Part shown: piece after piece, positions 17,175 to 25,248 of the stretch
How positions within the stretch are numbered: position 1 is the stretch's first letter
Layout of the letters: each line of letters begins with the position of its first letter
Assembly (NCBI RefSeq): GCF_004217545.1
Contig: NZ_SHKY01000001.1
Span: 7,068,001 to 7,132,000, forward strand
Reading direction: 5' to 3'
Length of the DNA stretch: 64,000 nucleotides
Source: Krasilnikovia cinnamomea
GTDB taxonomy: Bacteria; Actinomycetota; Actinomycetes; Mycobacteriales; Micromonosporaceae
Made by a program: the position numbers and the translations under genes
The notes under the pieces: generated by a model
What the model saw: only the letters and a program-made list of their open reading frames with translations
What the model was told of the DNA's origin: nothing
Databases searched by the model: none

Positions 17175-17917
17175 GTTCTCCCTAGTGGTGTGAGGTGGAG
17201 TCCGGCGGGCCCGGCGACGAGCAGGTGCCCGTCCGGGACTGCCCGCCAGCCGGGGTCGTCATCCAGGGGTTCGGAGCTGACCAGGACGGAACCGTCGCCG
17301 TGGCGCACCGACAGGGCGTGGCCGACGGTGCTCGCGGCGATGCTCGCGCCGTCGGTGAGCAGCAGGTTCAACCGGGAGCCGGGGGCCGCGGCGCTCACCT
17401 CGGCGACCGTGGCGGCCACGGCCGCGGCGGGCGTGTCCCCCGCCCGCAGCCGGTGCCGGACCAGCGCCCACAGCAGCGCCGAGTCGGTCGGCGCGTCCAG
17501 GGTGAGCAGGTCCCGGGTGGGCAGCCGGGCCGCCAGCGAGGTCACCGTGTCCGGCCAGCCCGCCACCACCCCGTTGTGGCTGAACAGCCACGGGCCCTCG
17601 GTGAACGGCGCGGCCGCGGTGGAGGTCACCGGCATCGTCTCGGTGGCCGAGCGCACCGCGGCCAGCAGCGCGCCCGCCGCGGTCGCGGCGACCAGGCCCG
17701 GCAGGGACGCGTCCGCCCACATCGGCCGGTCGGACCGGTACCGTACGGGATGACCGGCGGCCGGATACCAGCCCACGCCGAAGCCGTCCGCGTTGATCGT
17801 CCCGCCGCCACGCATGTCCTTCGGCGCCCACGACTGGCGTACCAGGGCATGCGGCGCCTCGAACAGCAGCCGCGACAGCGCCAGGGGCGGCCCCAGGTAG
17901 GCCAGGTGGCGGCACAT
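17171..17917 (-). CDS. egtC: Gamma-glutamyl-hercynylcysteine sulfoxide amidohydrolase
   Basis: 248 residues, a class II glutamine-amidotransferase (Ntn) fold beginning MCRHLAYLG, so Cys2 is the nucleophile after Met removal. WLFSHNGVV and the INADGFGVGWY block are typical of the family. EgtC removes the gamma-glutamyl group from the EgtB product. Start and stop are both coupled: its ATG overlaps the egtB stop by one base (TGATG) and its TGA overlaps the egtD GTG. Confidence 0.95.
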   Translation of the reverse strand: MCRHLAYLGPPLALSRLLFEAPHALVRQSWAPKDMRGGGTINADGFGVGWYPAAGHPVRYRSDRPMWADASLPGLVAATAAGALLAAVRSATETMPVTSTAAAPFTEGPWLFSHNGVVAGWPDTVTSLAARLPTRDLLTLDAPTDSALLWALVRHRLRAGDTPAAAVAATVAEVSAAAPGSRLNLLLTDGASIAASTVGHALSVRHGDGSVLVSSEPLDDDPGWRAVPDGHLLVAGPAGLHLTPLGRT

Positions 17918-19230
17918 CAGGACTCGCCCGGCTCCGCGTCGCGGGCGCACCGGAACCCCGCGAAGATCTGCCGCCGGATCGGGTAGTCCCAGTTGCGGAA
18001 CGTGCCCCGGCACGCCGCGCGGTCCGTGCCGAACGAGCCACCCCGCAGCACCTTGTACTCCGGGGAGAAGAACACCTCCGAATACTCCCGGTACGGAAAC
18101 GCCCGGAACCCCGGGTAACCGTGGAAGTCCGTGCTGGTCCACTCCCACACGTCGCCGATCAGCTGCTGCACCCCGTGCGGGGAGGCGCCGTCCGGGTAGG
18201 CGCCGACCGGCGCGGGCGACAGGTGCCGCTGGCCCAGATTGGCGTGCCGCTCCTGCGCGTCCTCGTCGCCCCACGGGTAGCGGCGCGAGCGGCCGGTGGC
18301 CGGGTCGAAGCGGGCCGCCTTCTCCCACTCGGCCTCGGTGGGCAGCCGCCGCCCCGCCCACGCCGCGAACGCCTGCGCCTCGTGGAAGCAGACGTGCACC
18401 ACCGGCTCGTCCGGGGCCACGGGGACGGTCCGGCCGAAGCGGGTGTACACCCAGCGGTCGCCGTCGCGGCGCCAGTGCAGCGGGGCGCCCAGCCCGGCCC
18501 GCTGCCGGTGCGCCCAGCCCGCCTCGCTCCACCAGCGGGCGTCGTCGTAGCCGCCCGCGTCGATGAACTCCGCGTACCGGGCGTTGGTGACCGGGGCGAC
18601 GTCGAGGTGGAACGCGGGCACGTCCACCACGTGCGCGGGGCGCTCGTTGTCCAGCGCCCACGGCTCGGTGTCCGTACCCATGGTGAACGGCCCGCCCGGG
18701 ATGAACACCTCACCGGTGGCGGGCACCCGCGCGGGCGGCGGCGGCTCGGCGTGCAGCACCGGCGGCCCGGTGCGCAGCTGGTGGGTGGCCAGCATCGTCT
18801 CGTCGTGCTGCTGCTCGTGCTGGACGATCATCCCGAAGGCGAACCCGCCGGTCACCAGCGGGCGGCCGTCCAGGCGTACCGCGTCGAGCACGTCGAGCGC
18901 CTTGTCGCGCACGGTGGCGACGTACGCGCGGGCCTCGGCGGGATTGAGCAGCGGCAGCGCGGGCCGGTCGGCGCGGGCGTGCTGGAACGCGTCGTACAGC
19001 TCGTCGATGTCGCGGCGTACCGGCTCGCGGCCGCCCACGTCGCGGACCAGCCACAGTTCCTCCTGGTTGCCCACGTGGGCGAGGTCCCACACCAGCGGGG
19101 ACATCAGCCGGGAGTGCTGGCGGACCAGGTCGTCGTCGTCCACGGCCTCGGTGAGCGTCGTGGTACGCCGGCGCGCCCGGTCCAGTTCGACGGCCACCGC
19201 AGAGCGCAGGCGTTCGGTCTCGACGGTCAT
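17917..19230 (-). CDS. egtB: Hercynine oxygenase (sulfoxide synthase)
   Basis: 437 residues. An N-terminal DinB-like domain carries the iron ligands His52 (WDLAHVGN), His138 and His142 (QHEQQHDETML). The C-terminal formylglycine-enzyme-like domain ends in YKVLRGGSFGTD and FRNWDYPIRRQIFAGFRCA. EgtB joins hercynine and gamma-glutamylcysteine as a sulfoxide using O2 and Fe(II). The ATG at 19230 has GGAAGGGA about 7 bp upstream. A 53-bp gap follows egtA, so all four genes are probably one transcript. Confidence 0.95.
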   Translation of the reverse strand: MTVETERLRSAVAVELDRARRRTTTLTEAVDDDDLVRQHSRLMSPLVWDLAHVGNQEELWLVRDVGGREPVRRDIDELYDAFQHARADRPALPLLNPAEARAYVATVRDKALDVLDAVRLDGRPLVTGGFAFGMIVQHEQQHDETMLATHQLRTGPPVLHAEPPPPARVPATGEVFIPGGPFTMGTDTEPWALDNERPAHVVDVPAFHLDVAPVTNARYAEFIDAGGYDDARWWSEAGWAHRQRAGLGAPLHWRRDGDRWVYTRFGRTVPVAPDEPVVHVCFHEAQAFAAWAGRRLPTEAEWEKAARFDPATGRSRRYPWGDEDAQERHANLGQRHLSPAPVGAYPDGASPHGVQQLIGDVWEWTSTDFHGYPGFRAFPYREYSEVFFSPEYKVLRGGSFGTDRAACRGTFRNWDYPIRRQIFAGFRCARDAEPGES

Positions 19231-19283
19231 GTGGGAGTCCCTTCCACGACAGCGGGCGGTCAAACAGCGAACAGCGGCGCTGG

Positions 19284-20519
19284 TCAGGTCAGCAGGCGGT
19301 GTTCGATGGCGGCGTGCACCCGGTCCTGCAGGTGCCCGGGCAGCCCGGCGCGGTGCAGGGCGCGCCCGGCGAGGTCGAGCACCGCGCGGGCGGCGCCGCG
19401 CACGGTGTGGTCGGCGAGCCCCGCGCGGGCCGCGGGCAACCATCGGTCGGCCGCCGGGGCGGCGGCGGCCCGGGCCGCGTCCGTGGTGGCGTCGTCGGCC
19501 AGCAGGGCCGCCAGCACGGCCGCCGGGGTCAGCCACTCGTCGCCCGGCTGAGTGTCCAGGTAGCGGACCTCCAGGTAGCCGCGCGGGCGCACCGGCGGGA
19601 ACAGCGTGCTGAGGTGGTAGTCCAGGTCGTCGGCGGTGGGCGGGCGGGGCAGCGCCCCGGCGAGCCAGTCGGCGAAGGTGACCCCGGGCGGCGGGTCCCA
19701 GCAGCCGTCGTCGCGGCGCACGCACAGCAGCGGCGCGGCCATCGCGTACCCGATCCAGGCGCCCACCGGGTCGGCGCCGGTGCCGACCGGCCGGGTGCGG
19801 GCGGGGTCGATGCCCAGCCAGGCCTGCATCCGGGTGGACGCCCACCCGGTGTCGCGGCCGGCGTGCCGGGGCGAGTTGGCGAACGTCGCCAGCAGCACCG
19901 GCCCGAGTTCGGTGACGGCCGCGAACCGGTCGGCCAGCCGGGGCGCCGGCCCCGCGTCGAGGCAGACCTGCAGCCCGGCGGTGCTGCACATCATGGTGCG
20001 CCCGTGCCGCCCGGCCCGATCGAACGCGCGCTCCATGGCGGCGTAGCGGGGGCTGTCGAGCAGGCGCCGCGGCTCCCGGTACGGGTCGATGCCGGTGGCG
20101 CCCAGGCGCAGGCCGTGACCGGAGAGCAGGCCGCTGAGCCGGGCCAGATCCGCGTTGACCGCGGTGTGCAGGTCGGCCAGCGTGGCGGCAGGGGCGGAGG
20201 AGATCTCCAACTGGCCGCCGGGCTCGATGGTGACCAGGCCACCGCCCGGCAGCGGGCGGGGCGGTACCGGCTCGGCGGGGTGCCGCGGCGTGCGGGGGGC
20301 GAGGCTGTCCGGGGCGTACGTGCCGAGGGCCTCGCGCAGGGCCGCGACCGTCAGCGGGCGGTCGGGCGCGTCGTCGTGGTGGGTCGTGAACTCGAGTTCG
20401 ACGCCGATGCGGCTCGGGGGGCCGGTCTTGAAGCAGATCCCTGACATGTGCTCCGCGGCCTGATCCTCGTCGAGCAGCACGCGACGGTCCTCGGCGGTGC
20501 CGGGCCGGACAATCGCCAC
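19284..20519 (-). CDS. egtA: Glutamate-cysteine ligase for ergothioneine
   Basis: 411 residues of the GCS2 family. The catalytic core motifs GICFKTGPP, GVELEF and TIEPGGQLEIS are present, as is the C-terminal RGYLEVRYLDTQPGDEW. EgtA makes gamma-glutamylcysteine, the sulfur donor for EgtB. I use GTG at 20519, preceded by GGGAGA; the ATG before GICFKTG is a possible shorter start, but the EDQAAEH stretch before it is conserved in EgtA. First gene of the operon. A paralogue lacking these motifs lies at 36855-38012. Confidence 0.93.
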   Translation of the reverse strand: MAIVRPGTAEDRRVLLDEDQAAEHMSGICFKTGPPSRIGVELEFTTHHDDAPDRPLTVAALREALGTYAPDSLAPRTPRHPAEPVPPRPLPGGGLVTIEPGGQLEISSAPAATLADLHTAVNADLARLSGLLSGHGLRLGATGIDPYREPRRLLDSPRYAAMERAFDRAGRHGRTMMCSTAGLQVCLDAGPAPRLADRFAAVTELGPVLLATFANSPRHAGRDTGWASTRMQAWLGIDPARTRPVGTGADPVGAWIGYAMAAPLLCVRRDDGCWDPPPGVTFADWLAGALPRPPTADDLDYHLSTLFPPVRPRGYLEVRYLDTQPGDEWLTPAAVLAALLADDATTDAARAAAAPAADRWLPAARAGLADHTVRGAARAVLDLAGRALHRAGLPGHLQDRVHAAIEHRLLT

Positions 20520-20698
20520 GATTCTCCCAGGGTTGCGGACGTTCTCCTGGACGCTACCCGCTGGCGGCCCGAGTCGACAGGGATAGCGGCGCATCGACGG
20601 GCATGGCAACGGAAGGATCCGCAGGTCAGCACGGTCGGGCGGCTTCCAAGATCAGCAAGCGGGGTGGACGCGCGGACGGCGGTCGATAGGCTGACCGC

Positions 20699-21817
20699 GT
20701 GACGCCGCCGCGACATCACGGGCCGCTGGCCGGGGTACGGGTCGTCGAGCTGGAGAGCCTCGCGCCCGGCCCGTTCGGCTGCATGATGCTGGCCGACCTC
20801 GGCGCCGACGTGGTGCGCGTCGACCGGCCGGGTGGCCCCGGCGCGGGCCGCATCGCCGCGCCCGCCACCGCCCTGCAGCGCGGCCGCCGGGTCGTCCCGG
20901 TGGATCTCAAGTCGCCCGCCGGGATCGCCGAGGTCCTGCGCCTCGTGGAACGCGCCGACGTGCTCGTCGAGGGCTACCGGCCCGGGGTCGCCGAGCGGCT
21001 GGGGCTGGGCCCGGACGTGTGCCGGGCCCGCAACCCCCGCCTCGTGTACGCCCGGATCACCGGCTGGGGCCAGGACGGACCGCTGTCCCGCCGCGCCGGG
21101 CACGACATCGACTATCTCGCCGTGGCGGGCGCGCTGGATCCGCTGCGGCGCGGCGACGAGGCGCCGCGCGCCCCGCTGAACCTGCTGGCCGACTTCGCGG
21201 GCGGCGGGATGTTGATGGCGTTCGGGGTGCTGGCCGCGCTGCTGGAGCGGGAACGCTCCGGCGCCGGGCAGGTGGTCGACGCGGCCATGGTGGACGGCTC
21301 GGCGCTGCTCACCACGTTCCTGCGCGGCATGCGGGCGGCGGGCCAGTGGCCGGCGCCGCCGGGCGGGAACCTGCTCGACGGCGGGGCGCCGTTCTACGAC
21401 ACGTACGCGACCGCCGACGGCGGCTTCGTGGCCGTGGGGGCGCTGGAGCCCGCGTTCTACGCCGAACTGCTGGACGGCCTCGGCCTGGCCGGTGACAGCC
21501 TGCCCGCCCAGTACGACCCGGCGGGCTGGGCGGAACTGCGCCGCCGGTTCACCGACCGGTTCGCGCAGCGCACCCGCGACGAGTGGGCCACGGTGTTCGA
21601 GGGACGCGACGCGTGCGTCGTCCCGGTGCTCGCCCCCGACGAGGCGCCCGGCCATCCGCACCACCGGGCCCGGGACACGTTCGTGACGGTGGGCGGCGAG
21701 GTGCAGCCCGCCCCGGCGCCACGCTTCGACCGGACCCCGGCGGCGCCACCGCGGCCGTCGCCCGACCCGGACCGCGACGCGGTGTCCGTGGCCGACGTCC
21801 TGGCCGGGTGGACCTGA
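20699..21817 (+). CDS. Class III CoA-transferase family, alpha-methylacyl-CoA racemase-like
   Basis: 372 residues with the CaiB/BaiF fold: LAGVRVVELESLAPGPFGCMMLADLGADV at the start, GRRVVPVDLKS, and the racemase-type residues in RAGHDIDYLAVAG (His) and NLLADFAGGGMLM (Asp). These match Mcr/AMACR, which epimerises 2-methyl-branched acyl-CoAs, rather than true CoA transferases. GTG start; no clear ribosome site, and the divergent egtA start is 180 bp away. It stands alone. A role in breakdown of branched fatty acids or sterol side chains is inferred from the family. Confidence 0.88.
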   Translation: MTPPRHHGPLAGVRVVELESLAPGPFGCMMLADLGADVVRVDRPGGPGAGRIAAPATALQRGRRVVPVDLKSPAGIAEVLRLVERADVLVEGYRPGVAERLGLGPDVCRARNPRLVYARITGWGQDGPLSRRAGHDIDYLAVAGALDPLRRGDEAPRAPLNLLADFAGGGMLMAFGVLAALLERERSGAGQVVDAAMVDGSALLTTFLRGMRAAGQWPAPPGGNLLDGGAPFYDTYATADGGFVAVGALEPAFYAELLDGLGLAGDSLPAQYDPAGWAELRRRFTDRFAQRTRDEWATVFEGRDACVVPVLAPDEAPGHPHHRARDTFVTVGGEVQPAPAPRFDRTPAAPPRPSPDPDRDAVSVADVLAGWT

Positions 21818-21953
21818 CCTGCGAACCTGCCCGGTTCATGCCGCTGCGGCCCGCCGGAGGTCGTGCCGGTCCGCCCGAACCGCTTGCCGGGCGGGCGCGC
21901 GGGGGCCACCGTATGGGGAGGACACCCGCCGGCGACACACTCCGGGAGGCGAG

Positions 21954-22151
21954 ATGAAGGCCAGGGTCGGTGACCAGCTGATCATGGAGGGAACGCACGT
22001 CGACGACCACCGACGGATCGGCAGGATCGAGGAGGTACGCCACTCGGACGGCACCCCGCCGTACCTGGTGCGGTGGGTCGACGGCGAGCAGACGCTGTGC
22101 TTCCCCGGGCCCGACGCCCACGTCCAGCCGCAGGACAACCGTGGTTCCTGA
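21954..22151 (+). CDS. DUF1918 domain protein
   Basis: 65 residues covering the whole DUF1918 family: MKARVGDQLIMEGTHVDDHRRIG, then YLVRWVDGEQTLCFPGPDA. It is a small SH3-like beta barrel common in actinobacteria; its role is unknown. GGGAGGCG stands directly before the ATG at 21954. It ends 7 bp before the end of the convergent deacetylase. Confidence 0.88.
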   Translation: MKARVGDQLIMEGTHVDDHRRIGRIEEVRHSDGTPPYLVRWVDGEQTLCFPGPDAHVQPQDNRGS

Positions 22152-22157
22152 AACCCG

Positions 22158-22982
22158 CTAGCTCCGGCCGCCCGGGGGTGGCGTACCCGGGGCGGCGGCA
22201 CCGGACACCAGCTGCGAGACCGTGGCGAAACGGAACCCGCGCGCCCGCAATCCGGCGATCATGGCGCTCAGGCCCCGGATCGTCACCAGCCGCCGCTCGT
22301 CGCCGAGGTCATGGGCCAGGATGATGGCGCCCGGGCGGACGTTGTCGACGACGTCGCGGACCTGGGCGCCGGGATCGTCGCGGTAGCGCCGCTCGTGCAT
22401 CGCGTACGACCACAGCACCACGTCGTAACCCATGGCGTCGGCGGCCAGCAGGGTCGAGCCGCCCAGGTGCCCGAACGGCGGGCGCAGCAGCGTCGGCGCC
22501 TGCCCGGTGACGTCGCGGATCATCTCGTGGGTACGCCCGAGATTCGCCCGGATCTGGGCGAGGTCGAGGGTGGCCAGATCCTCGTGCCCCCACGAGTGGT
22601 TGCCCACCTCGTGCCCGGCCAGCCGCCCGCGCACCAGGTCGGCGTGCGCCGCGAGCTGACGCCCGACCATGAAGAACGTCGCGGGCACCCGCTCGCGCTC
22701 CAGGATGTCGAGCACCATCGGGGTCCACTGCGGCCCGGGGCCGTCGTCGAAGGTGAACGCCACCACCGGTTCGGTCGTCTGGACGTAGTACCGGACCGGC
22801 ACCTCGGGGTGCGCCACCGCGTCCAGGTTGTCGGCGGCCGCGGCGTACCCGCCGGTGACCGGCGGTTGGTCCCAGCCGAACCAGCGGGGCAGCACGGTGG
22901 TGCCGAATACGCCGGCCCCGGCGCCGCCCGCGGCCAGCAGCGCGCCGCGCAGCACCCCCCGCCGGCTCACCGGCACGCCCAT
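22158..22982 (-). CDS. Secreted polysaccharide deacetylase (NodB family)
   Basis: 274 residues. The N-terminus (VSRRGVLRGALLAAGGAGAGVFG) looks like a Tat-type signal, with SRRGVLRG in place of the strict twin-Arg motif. The NodB domain has TFDDGP (77-82), metal-binding HSWGH (127-131), LRPPFGHLGG and a C-terminal LAHD. It should remove acetyl groups from cell-wall or exopolysaccharide sugars outside the cell. ATG start at 22982. No sugar genes adjoin it. Confidence 0.9.
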   Translation of the reverse strand: MGVPVSRRGVLRGALLAAGGAGAGVFGTTVLPRWFGWDQPPVTGGYAAAADNLDAVAHPEVPVRYYVQTTEPVVAFTFDDGPGPQWTPMVLDILERERVPATFFMVGRQLAAHADLVRGRLAGHEVGNHSWGHEDLATLDLAQIRANLGRTHEMIRDVTGQAPTLLRPPFGHLGGSTLLAADAMGYDVVLWSYAMHERRYRDDPGAQVRDVVDNVRPGAIILAHDLGDERRLVTIRGLSAMIAGLRARGFRFATVSQLVSGAAAPGTPPPGGRS

Positions 22983-23362
22983 GCCCCGCCTCCCCGTTGT
23001 CCCCGCCCGCGATCACGGGCGTGTGCGACAGCGTGCTAGATCGACGCAAGTCGCGGTATCCGACCGAAGTGGGAGCGGATCACCGGTCCCATCCGCAGAT
23101 CGGCCGATGGGGCCGGTGGACAAGAAACCGGAACGGTGCAAATCGGCACCCTGGCGCGCCGCCGGGCCACCACGCGAAGGCCGTCGGGGGCTTACCGGAC
23201 GCGGGATCGCCTCGTCGTGGTGGCGCTGTCAGCGCGGTGCGGGCCGTGCCAGCGTCCGGTGCGCGCCCTGCCAGCGCGCGGTGCGGCCGGTGTCAGCGGC
23301 TCCCGGCACGCTGCTTCTCGCGAGGCCCGGCACCGGCCGGGCCACCGAGGAAGGACACCATC
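22983..23362 (+). repeat. Intergenic region with four tandem TGYCAGCG units
   Basis: This 380-bp gap has no supported gene. TGTCAGCG or TGCCAGCG begins at 23227, 23247, 23269 and 23291, giving units of 20, 22 and 22 bp with related GGTGCGC sequence between. The block lies 65-140 bp before the ABC exporter gene on the same strand, so it may be a stack of regulator sites on two helical turns. GAGGAAGGAC (23347-23356) is the ribosome site of the next gene. Confidence 0.55.
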
Positions 23363-24340
23363 GTGACCGAACTGGCCGTACGCGCCGAGGGGCTGCGCAA
23401 ACGGTTCGGGAAAACCCAAGCGCTCGACGGGGTCGACCTGGCGATGCGCCGTGGCACCGTACTCGGAGTCCTGGGGCCCAACGGCGCCGGCAAGACCACC
23501 GCCGTACGGGTGCTGGCCACCCTGCTGCGCCCGGACGCCGGCACCGCGCACGTCGCCGGGCTCGACGTGCTGCGCGAGCCGCAGAAGGTCCGCCGGCGCA
23601 TCGGCCTGACCGGGCAGTACGCCTCCGTCGACGAGGATCTGACCGGCGTGCAGAACCTGGTGCTCATCGGCGAACTGCTCGACCTGACCCGCAAGGACGC
23701 CCGGCGCCGCGCCGACGAGTTGCTGGGCTGGTTCGACCTGGCCGAGGCCGCCGGGCGCCGGGCCAAGACCTACTCCGGGGGCATGCGCCGCCGGCTGGAC
23801 CTGGCGGCCAGCCTGGTCGGCCACCCGGAGGTGATCTTCCTCGACGAGCCGACCACCGGGCTGGACCCGGCCAAGCGCGAGGACATGTGGAACGTCGTGC
23901 GTACCCAGGTCACCCAGGGCGCCAGCGTGCTGCTGACCACCCAGTACCTGGAGGAGGCGGACGCGCTGGCCGACGAGATCGTGGTGATCAACTCCGGCCG
24001 AGTCATCGCCCACGACACCCCGGACGGCCTCAAGCGCCGGGTGGGCGGCCAGACGCTGCGGGTACGCCCGACCGACCCGGCGCGGCTGCCCGAGGTGCTC
24101 ACGCTGCTCGACGCGGTCGCCGCACCCGGCACCGCCGCCTCGGCGGACACCGCAGCCGGGTCCCGCCCCGGCGCCGCGTCCGTGCCGGTGACCGCCGACC
24201 TGGCCCTCGACGAACTGCTGCCACCGCTGCGCCGCGCCGGCATCGAGGTGACCGAGCTGGCGCTGCACCTGCCGAGCCTCGACGAGGTCTTCCACGCGCT
24301 CACCACCAAGGCGCCCGCCCGATCGGAGGAACTGGTATGA
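23363..24340 (+). CDS. DrrA-like ABC exporter ATP-binding protein
   Basis: 325 residues. Walker A GPNGAGKT (38-45), Q-loop GLTGQYASVDEDLTG, signature YSGGMRRRLDLA and Walker B VIFLDEPTTGLDP are all intact; TTQYLEEADALAD is the DrrA-family switch region. The C-terminal extension (about 230-325), ending LPSLDEVFHALT, is also typical of DrrA/NodI drug-export ATPases. GTG at 23363 with GAGGAAGGAC before it. It overlaps the permease start by 4 bp, so the pair forms one exporter of a hydrophobic compound; the cargo is unknown. Confidence 0.93.
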   Translation: MTELAVRAEGLRKRFGKTQALDGVDLAMRRGTVLGVLGPNGAGKTTAVRVLATLLRPDAGTAHVAGLDVLREPQKVRRRIGLTGQYASVDEDLTGVQNLVLIGELLDLTRKDARRRADELLGWFDLAEAAGRRAKTYSGGMRRRLDLAASLVGHPEVIFLDEPTTGLDPAKREDMWNVVRTQVTQGASVLLTTQYLEEADALADEIVVINSGRVIAHDTPDGLKRRVGGQTLRVRPTDPARLPEVLTLLDAVAAPGTAASADTAAGSRPGAASVPVTADLALDELLPPLRRAGIEVTELALHLPSLDEVFHALTTKAPARSEELV

Positions 24341-25248
24341 CCGAGCGCAGCGAGGGCATGTCCGGCCAGCACGTCATGACGATCCGCACCGAACAGCGGG
24401 ACGGCATTCCGCGTCAGGCCGGTTCCGGGCTCGCCGGCGTGGTCCGCGACAGCGGCACACCGGCGCCGCGCCGCGCGGGCGGGTCCGCGGCCGCCCTGGC
24501 GCGGCACAGCCTCGCGCTGGCCCGGCGCAGCCTCATCAAGACGATGCGCACGCCGGAGGCGCTGATCGACGTGACCGTACAGCCGGTGATCTTCCTGCTG
24601 CTGTTCACGTTCCTGTTCGGTGGGGCCATCGCGGCCGGTGACCGGCACGCCTACCTGCAGTTCCTGCTGCCGGGCATGCTGGCGCAGTCGCTGGCGATGG
24701 GCGGCATCGCGCTCGGGCAGAACCTCAACGCCGACATCGAGAAGGGGGTCTTCGACCGGTTCCGCTCGCTGCCGGTGTCGCGCTCGGCTCCGCTGGTCGG
24801 CGCGGTCGGCGCGGATGTCATCCGCTACCTGAGCGTGTGCGTGGTGATGCTCGGCTTCGGCACGCTGATCGGCTTCCGGATCGAGACCGGCCCCAGCGCC
24901 GCGATCGCCGCGGTGGCCCTGGCCATCGGGTTCGGCCTCTGCTTCTGCTGGATCTCTGTGTGGGTGGGGATGCTCGTGCGCACCCCCGGCGCCGTGCAGG
25001 GCGTGATGTTCCTGCTGGTGTTCCCGCTGTCGTTCGGCAGCAACGTGTTCGTGGCCACCGACACGCTGCCCGGCTGGTTGCAGGCGTTCGTGCACGTCAA
25101 CCCGATCACCCCGCTGGTCGAAACGATGCGGGGACTGCTCGTGGGCGGGCCGGTGGCCGGCCACCTGGCCGTCACCGGAGCTTGGATGGCCGGGCTGCTG
25201 GTGGTGTTCGTGCCGCTGGCGCTGCGGGCCTACGCCCGGCGCGCCTGA
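24337..25248 (+). CDS. DrrB-like ABC-2 type permease
   Basis: 303 residues, a soluble N-terminal tail of about 70 then six membrane helices. The ABC-2 features are PVIFLLLFTFLFGGAI, LPGMLAQSLAMGG, a FDRFRSLPVSRSAP coupling region and NPITPLVETMRGLL near the end. It pairs with the ATPase; its ATG overlaps that stop (ATGA) and GGAGGA precedes it. The last 19 bp overlap the end of the convergent AfsR-like gene. Confidence 0.93.
   Translation: MTERSEGMSGQHVMTIRTEQRDGIPRQAGSGLAGVVRDSGTPAPRRAGGSAAALARHSLALARRSLIKTMRTPEALIDVTVQPVIFLLLFTFLFGGAIAAGDRHAYLQFLLPGMLAQSLAMGGIALGQNLNADIEKGVFDRFRSLPVSRSAPLVGAVGADVIRYLSVCVVMLGFGTLIGFRIETGPSAAIAAVALAIGFGLCFCWISVWVGMLVRTPGAVQGVMFLLVFPLSFGSNVFVATDTLPGWLQAFVHVNPITPLVETMRGLLVGGPVAGHLAVTGAWMAGLLVVFVPLALRAYARRA

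Noticed and set aside
17918..18661. A longer EgtC reading running into egtB
   Set aside because: EgtC must start MCRH with the nucleophile Cys2 exposed; the upstream residues are shadow sequence of egtB.
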